Assembly (NCBI GenBank): GCA_945910005.1
Contig: OX246745.1
Coordinates: forward strand, 43,542,251-43,606,250
Source: Isoperla grammatica
Taxonomy: Eukaryota > Arthropoda > Insecta > Plecoptera > Perlodidae
Direction of reading: 5' to 3'
DNA length: 64,000 nucleotides
The position numbers and the translations under genes are program-made. The stretch's first letter is position 1, and every line of letters begins with the position of its first letter. The notes below the pieces were generated by a model that saw nothing but the letters and a program-made list of their open reading frames with translations, did not search any database and was not told the DNA's origin. Shown here in pieces: positions 12,101 through 27,100 of this stretch.

Positions 12101-15100
12101 TGATCTCTGGAGCTGTGGGAGGGTAGGATGATATCATTATAGAGTGTTGCTTGCAGGTGCTATGCGTACAATGATCTCTGGAGCTGTGGGAGGGTAGGAT
12201 GATATCATTATAGAGTGTTGCTTGCAGGTGCAGTGCGTACAATGATCTCTGGAGCTGTGGGAGGGTAGGATGAAATCATTATAGAGTGTTGCTTGCAGGT
12301 GCCATGCGTACAATGATCTCTGGAGCTGTGGGAGGGTAGGATGATATCATTATAGAGTGTTGCTTGCAAATGCCATGCGTACAATGATCTCTGGAGCTGT
12401 GGGAGGGTAGGATGATATCATTATAGAGTGTTGCTTGCAGGTGCAGTGCGTTTAATGATCTCTGGAGCTGTGGGAGGGTAGGATGATATCATTTTAGAGT
12501 GTTGCTTGCAGGTGCAGTGCGTACTATGATCTCTGGAGCTGTGGGAGGGTAGGATGATATCATTATAGAGTGTTGCTTGCAGGTGCCATGCGTACAATGA
12601 TCTCTGGAGCTGTGGGAGGGTAGGATGATATCATTATAGAGTGTTGCTTGCAGGTGCCATGCGTACAATGATCTCTGGAGCTGTGGGAGGGTAGGATGAT
12701 ATCATTATAGAGTGTTGCTTGCAGGTGCAGTGCGTACAATGATCTCTGGAGCTGTGGGAGGGTAGGATGATATCATTATAGAGTGTTGCTTGCAGGTGCA
12801 GTGCGTACAATGATCTCTGGAGCTGTGGGAGGGTAGGATGATATCATTATAGAGTGTTGCTTGCAGGTGCCATGCGTACAATGATCTCTGGAGCTGTGGG
12901 AGGGTAGGATGATATCATTATAGAGTGTTGCTTGCAGGTGCCATGCGTACAATGATCTCTGGAGCTGTGGGAGGGTAGGATGATATCATTATAGAGTGTT
13001 GCTTGCAGGTGCAGTGCGTACAATGATCTCTGGAGCTGTGGGCGGGTAGGATGATATCATTATAGAGTGTTGCTTGCAGGTGCCATGCGTACAATGATCT
13101 CTGGAGCTGTGGGAGGGTAGGATGATATCATTATAGAGTGTTGCTTGCAGGTGCCATGCGTACAATGATCTCTGGAGCTGTGGGAGGGTAGGATGATATC
13201 ATTATAGAGTGTTGCTTGCAGGTGCCATGCGTACAATGATCTCTGGAGCTGTGGGAGGGTAGGATGATATCATTATAGAGTGTTGCTTGCAGGTGCCATG
13301 CGTACAATGATCTCTGGAGCTGTGGGAGGGTAGGATGATATCATTATAGAGTGTTGCTTGCAGGTGCAGTGCGTACAATGATCTCTGGAGCTGTGGAAGG
13401 GTAGGATGATATCATTATAGAGTGTTGCTTGCAGGTGCCATGCGTACAATGATCTCTGGAGCTGTGGGAGGGTAGGATGATATCATTATAGAGTGTTGCT
13501 TGCAGGTGCCATGCGTACAATGATCTCTGGAGCTGTGGGAGGGTAGGATGATATCATTATAGAGTGTTGCTTGCAGGTGCAGTGCGTACAATGATCTCTG
13601 GAGCTGTGGGCGGGTAGGATGATATCATTATAGAGTGTTGCTTGCAGGTGCAGTGCGTACAATGATCTCTGGAGCTGTGGGAGGGTAGGATGATATCATT
13701 ATAGAGTGTTGCTTGCAGGTGCCATGCGTACAATGATCTCTGGAGCTGTGGGAGGGTAGGATGATATCATTATAGAGTGTTGCTTGCAGGTGCAGTGCGT
13801 ACAATGATCTCTGGAGCTGTGGGCGGGTAGGATGATATCATTATAGAGTGTTGCTTGCAGGTGCAGTGCGTACAATGATCTCTGGAGCTGTGGGAGGGTA
13901 GGATGATATCATTATAGAGTGTTGCTTGCAGGTGCCATGCGTACAATGATCTCTGGAGCTGTGGGAGGGTAGGATGATATCATTATAGAGTGTTGCTTGC
14001 AGGTGCCATGCGTACAATGATCTCTGGAGCTGTGGGAGGGTAGGATGATATCATTATAGAGTGTTGCTTGCAGGTGCCATGCGTACAATGATCTCTGGAG
14101 CTGTGGGAGGGTAGGATGATATCATTATAGAGTGTTGCTTGCAGGTGCCATGCGTACAATGATCTCTGGAGCTGTGGGAGGGTAGGATGATATCATTATA
14201 GAGTGTTGCTTGCAGGTGCCATGCGTACAATGATCTCTGGAGCTGTGGGAGGGTAGGATGATATCATTATAGAGTGTTGCTTGCAGGTGCCATGCGTACA
14301 ATCATCTCTTGAGCTGTGGGAGGGTAGGATGATATCATTATAGAGTGTTGCTTGCAGGTGCCATGCGTACAATGATCTCTGGAGCTGTGGGAGGGTAGGA
14401 TGATATCATTATAGAGTGTTGCTTGCAGGTGCAGTGCGTACAATGATCTCTGGAGCTGTGGGAGGGTAGGATGATATCATTATAGAGTGTTGCTTGCAGG
14501 TGCAGTGCGTACAATGATCTCTGGAGCTGTGGGCGGGTAGGATGATATCATTATAGAGTGTTGCTTGCAGGTGCCATGCGTACAATGATCTCTGGAGCTG
14601 TGGGCGGGTAGGATGATATCATTATAGAGTGTTGCTAGCAGGTGCAGTGCGTACAATGATCTCTGGAGCTGTGGGAGGGTAGGATGATATCATTATAGAG
14701 TGTTGCTTGCAGGTGCCATGCGTACAATGATCTCTGGAGCTGTGGGCGGGTAGGATGATATCATTATAGAGTGTTGCTTGCAGGTGCAGTGCGTACAATG
14801 ATCTCTGGAGCTGTGGGAGGGTAGGATGATATCATTATAGAGTGTTGCTTGCAGGTGCCATGCGTACAATGATCTCTGGAGCTGTGGGAGGGTAGGATGA
14901 TATCATTATAGAGTGTTGCTTGCAGGTGCAGTGCGTACAATGATCTCTGGAGCTGTGGGAGGGTAGGATGATATCATTATAGAGTGTTGCTTGCAGGTGC
15001 CATGCGTACAATGATCTCTGGAGCTGTGGGAGGGTAGGATGATATCATTATAGAGTGTTGCTTGCAGGTGCCATGCGTACAATGATCTCTGGAGCTGTGG

Positions 15101-18100
15101 GAGGGTAGGATGATATCATTATAGAGTGTTGCTTGCAGGTGCCATGCGTACAATGATCTCTGGAGCTGTGGGAGGGTAGGATGATATCATTATAGAGTGT
15201 TGCTTGCAGGTGCCATGCGTACAATGATCTCTGGAGCTGTGGGAGGGTAGGATGATATCATTATAGAGTGTTGCTTGCAGGTGCAGTGCGTACAATGATC
15301 TCTGGAGCTGTGGGAGGGTAGGATGATATCATTATAGAGTGTTGCTTGCAGGTGCAGTGCGTACAATGATCTCTGGAGCTGTGGGCGGGTAGGATGATAT
15401 CATTATAGAGTGTTGCTTGCAGGTGCCATGCGTACAATGATCTCTGGAGCTGTGGGCGGGTAGGATGATATCATTATAGAGTGTTGCTTGCAGGTGCAGT
15501 GCGTACAATGATCTCTGGAGCTGTGGGAGGGTAGGATGATATCATTATAGAGTGTTGCTTGCAGGTGCCATGCGTACAATGATCTCTGGAGCTGTGGGCG
15601 GGTAGGATGATATCATTATAGAGTGTTGCTTGCAGGTGCAGTGCGTACAATGATCTCTGGAGCTGTGGGAGGGTAGGATGATATCATTATAGAGTGTTGC
15701 TTGCAGGTGCCATGCGTACAATGATCTCTGGAGCTGTGGGAGGGTAGGATGATATCATTATAGAGTGTTGCTTGCAGGTGCAGTGCGTACAATGATCTCT
15801 GGAGCTGTGGGAGGGTAGGATGATATCATTATAGAGTGTTGCTTGCAGGTGCCATGCGTACAATGATCTCTGGAGCTGTGGGAGGGTAGGATGATATCAT
15901 TATAGAGTGTTGCTTGCAGGTGCCATGCGTACAATGATCTCTGGAGCTGTGGGCGGGTTGGATGATATCATTATAGAGTGTTGCTTGCAGGTGCAGTGCG
16001 TACAATGATCTCTGGAGCTGTGGGAGGGTAGGATGATATCATTATAGAGTGTTGCTTGCAGGTGCCATGCGTACAATGATCTCTGGAGCTGTGGGAGGGT
16101 AGGATGATATCATTATAGAGTGTTGCTTGCAGGTGCCATGCGTACAATGATCTCTGGAGCTGTGGGAGGGTAGGATGATATCATTATAGAGTGTTGCTTG
16201 CAGGTGCCATGCGTACAATGATCTCTGGAGCTGTGGGAGGGTAGGATGATATCATTATAGAGTGTTGCTTGCAGGTGCCATGCGTACAATGATCTCTGGA
16301 GCTGTGGGAGGGTAGGATGATATCATTATAGAGTGTTGCTTGCAGGTGCAGTGCGTACAATGATCTCTGGAGCTGTGGGAGGGTAGGATGATATCATTAT
16401 AGAGTGTTGCTTGCAGGTGCCATGCGTACAATGATCTCTGGAGCTGTGGGAGGGTAGGATGATATCATTATAGAGTGTTGCTTGCAGGTGCAGTGCGTAC
16501 AATGATCTCTGGAGCTGTGGGAGGGTAGGATGATATCATTATAGAGTGTTGCTTGCAGGTGCCATGCGTACAATGATCTCTGGAGCTGTGGGAGGGTAGG
16601 ATGATATCATTATAGAGTGTTGCTTGCAGGTGCAGTGCGTACAATGATCTCTGGAGCTGTGGGAGGGTAGGATGATATCATTATAGAGTGTTGCTTGCAG
16701 GTGCCATGCGTACAATGATCTCTGGAGCTGTGGGAGGGTAGGATGATATCATTATAGAGTGTTGCTTGCAGGTGCCATGCGTACAATGATCTCTGGAGCT
16801 GTGGGAGGGTAGGATGATATCATTATAGAGTGTTGCTTGCAGGTGCCATGCGTACAATGATTTCTGGAGCTGTGGGAGGGTAGGATGATATCATTATAGA
16901 GTGTTGCTTGCAGGTGCCATGCGTACAATGATCTCTGGAGCTGTGGGCGGGTAGGATGATATCATTATAGAGTGTTGCTTGCAGGTGCCATGCGTACAAT
17001 GATCTCTGGAGCTGTGGGAGGGTAGGATGATATCATTATAGAGTGTTGCTTGCAGGTGCAGTGCGTACAATGATCTCTGGAGCTGTGGGAGGGTAGGATG
17101 ATATCATTATAGAGTGTTGCTTGCAGGTGCCATGCGTACAATGATCATTGGAGCTGTGGGAGGGTAGGATGATATCATTATAGAGTGTTGCTTGCAGGTG
17201 CAGTGCGTACAATGATCTCTGGAGCTGTGGGAGGGTAGGATGATATCATTATAGAGTGTTGCTTGCAGGTGCCATGCGTACAATGATCTCTGGAGCTGTG
17301 GGCGGGTAGGATGATATCATTATAGAGTGTTGCTTGCAGGTGCCATGCGTACAATGATCTCTGGAGCTGTGGGAGGGTAGGATGATATCATTATAGAGTG
17401 TTGCTTGCAGGTGCAGTGCGTACAATGATCTCTGGAGCTGTGGGAGGGTAGTGTGATATCATTATAGAGTGTTGCTTGCAGGTGCCATGCGTACAATGAT
17501 CTCTGGAGCTGTGGGAGGGTAGGATGATATCATTATAGAGTGTTGCTTGCAGGTGCCATGCGTACAATGATCTCTGGAGCTGTGGGAGGGTAGGATGATA
17601 TCATTATAGAGTGTTGCTTGCAGGTGCCATGCGTACAATGATCTCTGGAGCTGTGGGAGGGTAGGATGATATCATTATAGAGTGTTGCTTGCAGGTGCCA
17701 TGCGTACAATGATCTCTGGAGCTGTGGGAGGGTAGGATGATATCATTATAGAGTGTTGCTTGCAGGTGCAGTGCGTACAATGATCTCTGGAGCTGTGGGA
17801 GGGTAGGATGATATCATTATAGAGTGTTGCTTGCAGGTGCCATGCGTACAATGATCTCTGGAGCTGTGGGAGGGTAGGATGATATCATTATAGAGTGTTG
17901 CTTGCAGGTGCAGTGCGTACAATGATCTCTGGAGCTGTGGGAGGGTAGGATGATATCATTACAGAGTGTTGCTTGCAGGTGCCATGCGTACAATGATCTC
18001 TGGAGCTGTGGGAGGGTAGGATGATATCATTATAGAGTGTTGCTTGCAGGTGCCATGCGTACAATGATCTCTGGAGCTGTGGGAGGGTAGGATGATATCA

Positions 18101-21100
18101 TTATAGAGTTTTGCTTGCAGGTGCCATGCGTACAATGATCTCTGGAGCTGTGGGAGGGTAGGATGATATCATTATAGAGTGTTGCTTGCAGGTGCCATGC
18201 GTACAATGATCTCTGGAGCTGTGGGAGGGTAGGATGATATCATTATAGAGTGTTGCTTGCAGGTGCCATGCGTACAATGATCTCTGGAGCTGTGGGCGGG
18301 TAGGATGATATCATTATAGAGTGTTGCTTGCAGGTGCAGTGCGTACAATGATCTCTGGAGCTGTGGGAGGGTAGGATGATATCATTATAGAGTGTTGCTT
18401 GCAGGTGCAGTGCGTACAATGATCTCTGGAGCTGTGGGAGGGTAGGATGATATCATTATAGAGTGTTGCTTGCAGGTGCCATGCGTACAATGATCTCTGG
18501 AGCTGTGGGAGGGTAGGATGATATCATTATAGAGTGTTGCTTGCAGGTGCAGTGCGTACAATGATCTCTGGAACTGTGGGAGGGTAGGATGATATCATTA
18601 TAGAGTGTTGCTTGCAGGTGCAGTGCGTACAATGATCTCTGGAGCTGTGGGAGGGTAGGATGATATCATTATAGAGTGTTGCTTGCAGGTGCCATGCGTA
18701 CAATGATCTCTGGAGCTGTGGGAGGGTAGGATGATATCATTATAGAGTGTTGCTTGCAGGTGCCATGCGTACAATGATCTCTGGAGCTGTGGGAGGGTAG
18801 GATGATATCATTATAGAGTGTTGCTTGCAGGTGCCATGCGTACAATGATCTCTGGAGCTGTGGGAGGGTAGGATGATATCATTATAGAGTGTTGCTTGCA
18901 GGTGCAGTGCGTACAATGATCTCTGGAGCTGTGGGAGGGTAGGATGATATCATTATAGAGTGTTGCTTGCAGGTGCCATGCGTACAATGATCTCTGGAGC
19001 TGTGGGAGGGTAGGATGATATCATTATAGAGTGTTGCTTGCAGGTGCCATGCGTACAATGATCTCTGGAGCTGTGGGAGGGTAGGATGATATCATTATAG
19101 AGTGTTGCTTGCAGGTGCAGTGCGTACAATGATCTCTGGAGCTGTGGGAGGGTAGGATGATATCATTATAGAGTGTTGCTTGCAGGTGCAGTGCGTACAA
19201 TGATCTCTGGAGCTGTGGGAGGGTAGGATGATATCATTATAGAGTGTTGCTTGCAGATGCCATGCGTACAATGATCTCTGGAGCTGTGGGAGGGTAGGAT
19301 GATATCATTATAGAGTGTTGCTTGCAGGTGCCATGCGTACAATGATCTCTGGAGCTGTGGGAGGGTAGGATGATATCATTATAGAGTGTTGCTTGCAGGT
19401 GCCATGCGTACAATGATCTCTGGAGCTGTGGGAGGGTAGGATGATATCATTATAGAGTGTTGCTTGCAGGTGCCATGCGTACAATGATCTCTGGAGCTGT
19501 GGGAGGGTAGGATGATATCATTATAGAGTGTTGCTTGCAGGTGCCATGCGTACAATGATCTCTGGAGCTGTGGGAGGGTAGGATGATATCATTATAGAGT
19601 GTTGCTTGCAGGTGCCATGCGTACAATGATCTCTGGAGCTGTGGGAGGGTAGGATGATATCATTATAGAGTGTTGCTTGCAGGTGCCATGCGTACAATGA
19701 TCTCTGGAGCTGTGGGAGGGTAGGATGATATCATTATAGAGTGTTGCTTGCAGGTGCCATGCGTACAATGATCTCTGGAGCTGTGGGAGGGTAGGATGAT
19801 ATCATTATAGAGTGTTGCTTGCAGGTGCAGTGCGTACAATGATCTCTGGAGCTGTGGGAGGGTAGGATGATATCATTATAGAGTGTTGCTTGCAGGTGCC
19901 ATGCGTACAATGATCTCTGGAGCTGTGGGAGGGTAGGATGATATCATTATAGAGTGTTGCTTGCAGGTGCCATGCGTACAATGATCTCTGGAGCTGTGGG
20001 AGGGTAGGATGATATCATTATAGAGTGTTGCTTGCAGGTGCCATGCGTACAATGATCTCTGGAGCTGTGGGAGGGTAGGATGATATCATTATAGAGTGTT
20101 GCTTGCAGGTGCCATGCGTACAATGATCTCTGGAGCTGTGGGAGGGTAGGATGATATCATTATAGAGTGTTGCTTGCAGGTGCCATGCGTACAATGATCT
20201 CTGGAGCTGTGGGAGGGTAGGATGATATCATTATAGAGTGTTGCTTGCAGGTGCAGTGCGTACAATGATCTCTGGAGCTGTGGGAGGGTAGGATGATATC
20301 ATTATAGAGTGTTGCTTGCAGGTGCCATGCGTACAATGATCTCTGGAGCTGTGGGAGGGTAGGATGATATCATTATAGAGTGTTGCTTGCAGGTGCCATG
20401 CGTACAATGATCTCTGGAGCTGTGGGAGGGTAGGATGATATCATTATAGAGTGTTGCTTGCAGGTGCAGTGCGTACAATGATCTCTGGAGCTGTGGGAGG
20501 GTAGGATGATATCATTATAGAGTGTTGCTTGCAGGTGCCATGCGTACAATGATCTCTGGAGCTGTGGGAGGGTAGGATGATATCATTATAGAGTGTTGCT
20601 TGCAGGTGCCATGCGTACAATGATCTCTGGAGCTGTGGGAGGGTAGGATGATATCATTATAGAGTGTTGCTTGCAGGTGCAGTGCGTACAATGATCTCTG
20701 GAGCTGTGGGAGGGTAGGATGATATCATTATAGAGTGTTGCTTGCAGGTGCCATGCGTACAATGATCTCTGGAGCTGTGGGAGGGTAGGATGATATCATT
20801 ATAGAGTGTTGCTTGCAGGTGCCATGCGTACAATGATCTCTGGAGCTGTGGGAGGGTAGGATGATATCATTATAGAGTGTTGCTTGCAGGTGCAGTGCGT
20901 ACAATGATCTCTGGAGCTGTGGGAGGGTAGGATGATATCATTATAGAGTGTTGCTTGCAGGTGCCATGCGTACAATGATCTCTGGAGCTGTGGGAGGGTA
21001 GGATGATATCATTATAGAGTGTTGCTTGCAGGTGCCATGCGTACAATGATCTCTGGAGCTGTGGGAGGGTAGGATGATATCATTATAGAGTGTTGCTTGC

Positions 21101-24100
21101 AGGTGCAGTGCGTACAATGATCTCTGGAGCTGTGGGAGGGTAGGATGATATCATTATAGAGTGTTGCTTGCAGGTGCCATGCGTACAATGATCTCTGGAG
21201 CTGTGGGAGGGTAGGATGATATCATTATAGAGTGTTGCTTGCAGGTGCCATGCGTACAATGATCTCTGGAGCTGTGGGAGGGTAGGATGATATCATTATA
21301 GAGTGTTGCTTGCAGGTGCAGTGCGTACAATGATCTCTGGAGCTGTGGGAGGGTAGGATGATATCATTATAGAGTGTTGCTTGCAGGTGCAGTGCGTACA
21401 ATGATCTCTGGAGCTGTGGGAGGGTAGGATGATATCATTATAGAGTGTTGCTTGCAGGTGCCATGCGTACAATGATCTCTGGAGCTGTGGGAGGGTAGGA
21501 TGATATCATTATAGAGTGTTGCTTGCAGGTGCCATGCGTACAATGATCTCTGGAGCTGTGGGAGGGTAGGATGATATCATTATAGAGTGTTGCTTGCAGG
21601 TGCAGTGCGTACAATGATCTCTGGAGCTGTGGGAGGGTAGGATGATATCATTATAGAGTGTTGCTTGCAGGTGCCATGCGTACAATGATCTCTGGAGCTG
21701 TGGGAGGGTAGGATGATATCATTATAGAGTGTTGCTTGCAGGTGCCATGCGTACAATGATCTCTGGAGCTGTGGGAGGGTAGGATGATATCATTATAGAG
21801 TGTTGCTTGCAGGTGCCATGCGTACAATGATCTCTGGAGCTGTGGGAGGGTAGGATGATATCATTATAGAGTGTTGCTTGCAGGTGCCATGCGTACAATG
21901 ATCTCTGGAGCTGTGGGAGGGTAGGATGATATCATTATAGAGTGTTGCTTGCAGGTGCAGTGCGTACAATGATCTCTGGAGCTGTGGGAGGGTAGGATGA
22001 TATCATTATAGAGTGTTGCTTGCAGGTGCCATGCGTACAATGATCTCTGGAGCTGTGGGAGGGTAGGATGATATCATTATAGAGTGTTGCTTGCAGGTGC
22101 CATGCGTACAATGATCTCTGGAGCTGTGGGAGGGTAGGATGATATCATTATAGAGTGTTGCTTGCAGGTGCCATGCGTACAATGATCTCTGGAGCTGTGG
22201 GAGGGTAGGATGATATCATTATAGAGTGTTGCTTGCAGGTGCAGTGCGTACAATGATCTCTGGAGCTGTGGGAGGGTAGGATGATATCATTATAGAGTGT
22301 TGCTTGCAGGTGCAGTGCGTACAATGATCTCTGGAGCTGTGGGAGGGTAGGATGATATCATTATAGAGTGTTGCTTGCAGGTGCCATGCGTACAATGATC
22401 TCTGGAGCTGTGGGAGGGTAGGATGATATCATTATAGAGTGTTGCTTGCAGGTGCCATGCGTACAATGATCTCTGGAGCTGTGGGAGGGTAGGATGATAT
22501 CATTATAGAGTGTTGCTTGCAGGTGCAGTGCGTACAATGATCTCTGGAGCTGTGGGAGGGTAGGATGATATCATTATAGAGTGTTGCTTGCAGGTGCCAT
22601 GCGTACAATGATCTCTGGAGCTGTGGGAGGGTAGGATGATATCATTATAGAGTGTTGCTTGCAGGTGCAGTGCGTACAATGATCTCTGGAGCTGTGGGAG
22701 GGTAGGATGATATCATTATAGAGTGTTGCTTGCAGGTGCCATGCGTACAATGATCTCTGGAGCTGTGGGAGGGTAGGATGATATCATTATAGAGTGTTGC
22801 TTGCAGGTGCAGTGCGTACAATGATCTCTGGAGCTGTGGGAGGGTAGGATGATATCATTATAGAGTGTTGCTTGCAGGTGCCATGCGTACAATGATCTCT
22901 GGAGCTGTGGGAGGGTAGGATGATATCATTATAGAGTGTTGCTTGCAGGTGCCATGCGTACAATGATCTCTGGAGCTGTGGGAGGGTAGGATGATATCAT
23001 TATAGAGTGTTGCTTGCAGGTGCAGTGCGTACAATGATCTCTGGAGCTGTGGGAGGGTAGGATGATATCATTATAGAGTGTTGCTTGCAGGTGCCATGCG
23101 TACAATGATCTCTGGAGCTGTGGGAGGGTAGGATGATATCATTATAGAGTGTTGCTTGCAGGTGCCATGCGTACAATGATCTCTGGAGCTGTGGGAGGGT
23201 AGGATGATATCATTATAGAGTGTTGCTTGCAGGTGCAGTGCGTACAATGATCTCTGGAGCTGTGGGAGGGTAGGATGATATCATTATAGAGTGTTGCTTG
23301 CAGGTGCCATGCGTACAATGATCTCTGGAGCTGTGGGAGGGTAGGATGATATCATTATAGAGTGTTGCTTGCAGGTGCCATGCGTACAATGATCTCTGGA
23401 GCTGTGGGAGGGTAGGATGATATCATTATAGAGTGTTGCTTGCAGGTGCAGTGCGTACAATGATCTCTGGAGCTGTGGGAGGGTAGGATGATATCATTAT
23501 AGAGTGTTGCTTGCAGGTGCCATGCGTACAATGATCTCTGGAGCTGTGGGAGGGTAGGATGATATCATTATAGAGTGTTGCTTGCAGGTGCCATGCGTAC
23601 AATGATCTCTGGAGCTGTGGGAGGGTAGGATGATATCATTATAGAGTGTTGCTTGCAGGTGCAGTGCGTACAATGATCTCTGGAGCTGTGGGAGGGTAGG
23701 ATGATATCATTATAGAGTGTTGCTTGCAGGTGCCATGCGTACAATGATCTCTGGAGCTGTGGGAGGGTAGGATGATATCATTATAGAGTGTTGCTTGCAG
23801 GTGCCATGCGTACAATGATCTCTGGAGCTGTGGGAGGGTAGGATGATATCATTATAGAGTGTTGCTTGCAGGTGCCATGCGTACAATGATCTCTGGAGCT
23901 GTGGGAGGGTAGGATGATATCATTATAGAGTGTTGCTTGCAGGTGCAGTGCGTACAATGATCTCTGGAGCTGTGGGAGGGTAGGATGATATCATTATAGA
24001 GTGTTGCTTGCAGGTGCAGTGCGTACAATGATCTCTGGAGCTGTGGGAGGGTAGGATGATATCATTATAGAGTGTTGCTTGCAGGTGCCATGCGTACAAT

Positions 24101-27100
24101 GATCTCTGGAGCTGTGGGAGGGTAGGATGATATCATTATAGAGTGTTGCTTGCAGGTGCCATGCGTACAATGATCTCTGGAGCTGTGGGAGGGTAGGATG
24201 ATATCATTATAGAGTGTTGCTTGCAGGTGCAGTGCGTACAATGATCTCTGGAGCTGTGGGAGGGTAGGATGATATCATTATAGAGTGTTGCTTGCAGGTG
24301 CAGTGCGTACAATGATCTCTGGAGCTGTGGGAGGGTAGGATGATATCATTATAGAGTGTTGCTTGCAGGTGCAGTGCGTACAATGATCTCTGGAGCTGTG
24401 GGAGGGTAGGATGATATCATTATAGAGTGTTGCTTGCAGGTGCCATGCGTACAATGATCTCTGGAGCTGTGGGAGGGTAGGATGATATCATTATAGAGTG
24501 TTGCTTGCAGGTGCAGTGCGTACAATGATCTCTGGAACTGTGGGAGGGTAGGATGATATCATTATAGAGTGTTGCTTGCAGGTGCAGTGCGTACAATGAT
24601 CTCTGGAGCTGTGGGAGGGTAGGATGATATCATTATAGAGTGTTGCTTGCAGGTGCCATGCGTACAATGATCTCTGGAGCTGTGGGAGGGTAGGATGATA
24701 TCATTATAGAGTGTTGCTTGCAGGTGCCATGCGTACAATGATCTCTGGAGCTGTGGGAGGGTAGGATGATATCATTATAGAGTGTTGCTTGCAGGTGCCA
24801 TGCGTACAATGATCTCTGGAGCTGTGGGAGGGTAGGATGATATCATTATAGAGTGTTGCTTGCAGGTGCAGTGCGTACAATGATCTCTGGAGCTGTGGGA
24901 GGGTAGGATGATATCATTATAGAGTGTTGCTTGCAGGTGCCATGCGTACAATGATCTCTGGAGCTGTGGGAGGGTAGGATGATATCATTATAGAGTGTTG
25001 CTTGCAGGTGCCATGCGTACAATGATCTCTGGAGCTGTGGGAGGGTAGGATGATATCATTATAGAGTGTTGCTTGCAGGTGCAGTGCGTACAATGATCTC
25101 TGGAGCTGTGGGAGGGTAGGATGATATCATTATAGAGTGTTGCTTGCAGGTGCAGTGCGTACAATGATCTCTGGAGCTGTGGGAGGGTAGGATGATATCA
25201 TTATAGAGTGTTGCTTGCAGATGCCATGCGTACAATGATCTCTGGAGCTGTGGGAGGGTAGGATGATATCATTATAGAGTGTTGCTTGCAGGTGCCATGC
25301 GTACAATGATCTCTGGAGCTGTGGGAGGGTAGGATGATATCATTATAGAGTGTTGCTTGCAGGTGCCATGCGTACAATGATCTCTGGAGCTGTGGGAGGG
25401 TAGGATGATATCATTATAGAGTGTTGCTTGCAGGTGCCATGCGTACAATGATCTCTGGAGCTGTGGGAGGGTAGGATGATATCATTATAGAGTGTTGCTT
25501 GCAGGTGCCATGCGTACAATGATCTCTGGAGCTGTGGGAGGGTAGGATGATATCATTATAGAGTGTTGCTTGCAGGTGCCATGCGTACAATGATCTCTGG
25601 AGCTGTGGGAGGGTAGGATGATATCATTATAGAGTGTTGCTTGCAGGTGCCATGCGTACAATGATCTCTGGAGCTGTGGGAGGGTAGGATGATATCATTA
25701 TAGAGTGTTGCTTGCAGGTGCCATGCGTACAATGATCTCTGGAGCTGTGGGAGGGTAGGATGATATCATTATAGAGTGTTGCTTGCAGGTGCAGTGCGTA
25801 CAATGATCTCTGGAGCTGTGGGAGGGTAGGATGATATCATTATAGAGTGTTGCTTGCAGGTGCCATGCGTACAATGATCTCTGGAGCTGTGGGAGGGTAG
25901 GATGATATCATTATAGAGTGTTGCTTGCAGGTGCCATGCGTACAATGATCTCTGGAGCTGTGGGAGGGTAGGATGATATCATTATAGAGTGTTGCTTGCA
26001 GGTGCCATGCGTACAATGATCTCTGGAGCTGTGGGAGGGTAGGATGATATCATTATAGAGTGTTGCTTGCAGGTGCCATGCGTACAATGATCTCTGGAGC
26101 TGTGGGAGGGTAGGATGATATCATTATAGAGTGTTGCTTGCAGGTGCCATGCGTACAATGATCTCTGGAGCTGTGGGAGGGTAGGATGATATCATTATAG
26201 AGTGTTGCTTGCAGGTGCAGTGCGTACAATGATCTCTGGAGCTGTGGGAGGGTAGGATGATATCATTATAGAGTGTTGCTTGCAGGTGCCATGCGTACAA
26301 TGATCTCTGGAGCTGTGGGAGGGTAGGATGATATCATTATAGAGTGTTGCTTGCAGGTGCCATGCGTACAATGATCTCTGGAGCTGTGGGAGGGTAGGAT
26401 GATATCATTATAGAGTGTTGCTTGCAGGTGCAGTGCGTACAATGATCTCTGGAGCTGTGGGAGGGTAGGATGATATCATTATAGAGTGTTGCTTGCAGGT
26501 GCCATGCGTACAATGATCTCTGGAGCTGTGGGAGGGTAGGATGATATCATTATAGAGTGTTGCTTGCAGGTGCCATGCGTACAATGATCTCTGGAGCTGT
26601 GGGAGGGTAGGATGATATCATTATAGAGTGTTGCTTGCAGGTGCAGTGCGTACAATGATCTCTGGAGCTGTGGGAGGGTAGGATGATATCATTATAGAGT
26701 GTTGCTTGCAGGTGCCATGCGTACAATGATCTCTGGAGCTGTGGGAGGGTAGGATGATATCATTATAGAGTGTTGCTTGCAGGTGCCATGCGTACAATGA
26801 TCTCTGGAGCTGTGGGAGGGTAGGATGATATCATTATAGAGTGTTGCTTGCAGGTGCAGTGCGTACAATGATCTCTGGAGCTGTGGGAGGGTAGGATGAT
26901 ATCATTATAGAGTGTTGCTTGCAGGTGCCATGCGTACAATGATCTCTGGAGCTGTGGGAGGGTAGGATGATATCATTATAGAGTGTTGCTTGCAGGTGCC
27001 ATGCGTACAATGATCTCTGGAGCTGTGGGAGGGTAGGATGATATCATTATAGAGTGTTGCTTGCAGGTGCAGTGCGTACAATGATCTCTGGAGCTGTGGG